From the NCBI GenBank assembly GCA_023398855.1, contig JAEWRS010000233.1, positions 1-15,097 on the forward strand: a DNA stretch of 15,097 nucleotides, in the 5' to 3' direction. The notes under the pieces were generated by a model. It was not told where the DNA came from and did no database searches. It was given only the letters and a program-made list of their open reading frames with translations. This DNA is from Bacillota bacterium (GTDB taxonomy: Bacteria; Bacillota; Clostridia; Lachnospirales; Lachnospiraceae). The position numbers and the translations under genes were made by a program. This document shows, in pieces, positions 14,478 through 15,097 of the stretch. How positions within the stretch are numbered: position 1 is the first letter of the stretch; each line of letters starts with the position of its first letter.

Positions 14478-15097
14478 TTATAATTTATCGATTGCATTTT
14501 TAAACTGTTCGGTCGCAGCGTTTACCTGGTCTGCTGTGGGATTCTTTCCCATGACCACTGCTCCGATCATGACGGCTTTGCAGCCAGCTTCATAAAGGTG
14601 TCGGACTTCCTCTGGGCGGATCTTTTTCTGAGTAGGAATCAGTGTAGGCTTGCCTGCCTTGGCAGAGATATCCGTATAACGGATGATATCGCCGTAATTT
14701 AATGGAGTTCCATAAAGCTCCCCCGGCTGGATGCTGCATTCCAGGATATCTATATCAGATAATCGTACCCCATCCAGCGTATTCTGGTTATATGTGCAGT
14801 CGATTGCCGCCATTTTGTCCAAGATCTTACTTTCCATCATATAACAGGGCAGATGCTGTATGTAAGAGGAAAAAAAGCAAAGACCCATTTCTTCTGCCTC
14901 AAGCCTTTCTTCCTTGGTAATAAATGCTTCCTGCCCGCCTGGGACCAGACCCACCGGCACCTTACCGCAGAGCTTTATCAGCTCCTTAAGAAACCCGCGG
15001 TTCTCTACAAATGTTCCAAATGTATGTCCGCTGGCCCGGTGCCAAACATTTGCATGAACCTTAATTGCCTGCGCTCCCCCCTTTAGCGCAGCTCTGG
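14478..15097 (-). CDS. TIM-barrel phosphate-binding-type protein, N-terminus beyond the window (partial)
   Basis: The C-terminal 206 or so residues of a predicted TIM-barrel enzyme. The frame is open from the right edge, so the gene begins outside the window; the internal GTG at 14960 is not taken as the start. Visible strand/loop elements are ALKGGAQAIKVHANVWHR near the edge, then GLVPGGQEAF, DIDILECSIQPGELYG, KPTLIPTQKKIRPEEV and AGCKAVMIGAVVMGKNP. The last resembles the phosphate-binding strand-7/8 region of barrel enzymes such as those of histidine or pyrimidine synthesis. I cannot name the family with confidence. It ends 33 bases before the transporter start and is the first visible gene of the minus unit, so it probably acts on the imported compound or a derivative. 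Confidence 0.65.
   Translation of the reverse strand, partial: RAALKGGAQAIKVHANVWHRASGHTFGTFVENRGFLKELIKLCGKVPVGLVPGGQEAFITKEERLEAEEMGLCFFSSYIQHLPCYMMESKILDKMAAIDCTYNQNTLDGVRLSDIDILECSIQPGELYGTPLNYGDIIRYTDISAKAGKPTLIPTQKKIRPEEVRHLYEAGCKAVMIGAVVMGKNPTADQVNAATEQFKNAIDKL

Noticed and set aside
14478..14960. Complete 160-residue gene starting at the GTG at 14960
   Set aside because: The frame continues without a stop to the right edge with barrel-like sequence, so the gene is longer and cut by the window.
1..15097. Mobile element, defence system or CRISPR array
   Set aside because: No transposase, integrase, phage or Cas-like protein, no direct repeat array and no target-site duplications were seen on either strand.

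Overview
The window looks like a chromosomal segment from a Gram-positive, anaerobic clostridium, most likely Lachnospiraceae (Lacrimispora/Clostridium cluster XIVa type). This is inferred from strong AGGAGG-type ribosome binding sites, lipoprotein signal peptides, choline-binding-type cell-wall repeats, a KdpD shortened to its C-terminal half, and the pairing of DUF3006 with a ComEC-like metallo-beta-lactamase lipoprotein. No rRNA, tRNA, CRISPR array, transposase or phage gene is visible. All genes look intact except the one cut by the right edge.

Layout. (1) 29-1823, plus: a Kdp-type two-component pair, a short DUF4118 histidine kinase and a KdpE-like response regulator, closed by an intrinsic terminator. 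(2) 4150-1820, minus: a three-gene unit with its own promoter, encoding an MBL-fold lipoprotein, a DUF3006 protein and a DEDDh exonuclease. It converges on kdpE, and the stop codons overlap. (3) 5229-4276, minus: a secreted protein with cell-wall-binding repeats, with a near-consensus promoter and a terminator. (4) 5690-8839, plus: a Ugp-type ABC importer in the order permease, permease, binding lipoprotein, with no ATPase. It has a long leader holding an operator-like dyad and a large terminator-like hairpin. (5) 15097-8943, minus: five closely spaced genes. They are a TIM-barrel protein (cut by the edge), a carboxylate-type permease, a divergent hydantoinase/oxoprolinase-A protein, a small HEXXH protein and an FAD-dependent oxidoreductase. 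A two-way terminator separates this unit from the ugp genes.

How the genes work together. The kinase and regulator probably answer K+ or turgor stress and act on kdp genes outside the window. The Ugp-like system should import a glycerophosphate or glycerophosphodiester, using a shared ATPase encoded elsewhere. The five-gene minus unit is the most interesting part. It reads as a catabolic module: uptake of a small organic acid or cyclic amide, ATP-dependent ring opening or activation by the HyuA-like protein, and a flavin redox step. Its substrate is unknown and it also carries an unexplained metallopeptidase-like protein. Its first gene or genes lie beyond the right edge.
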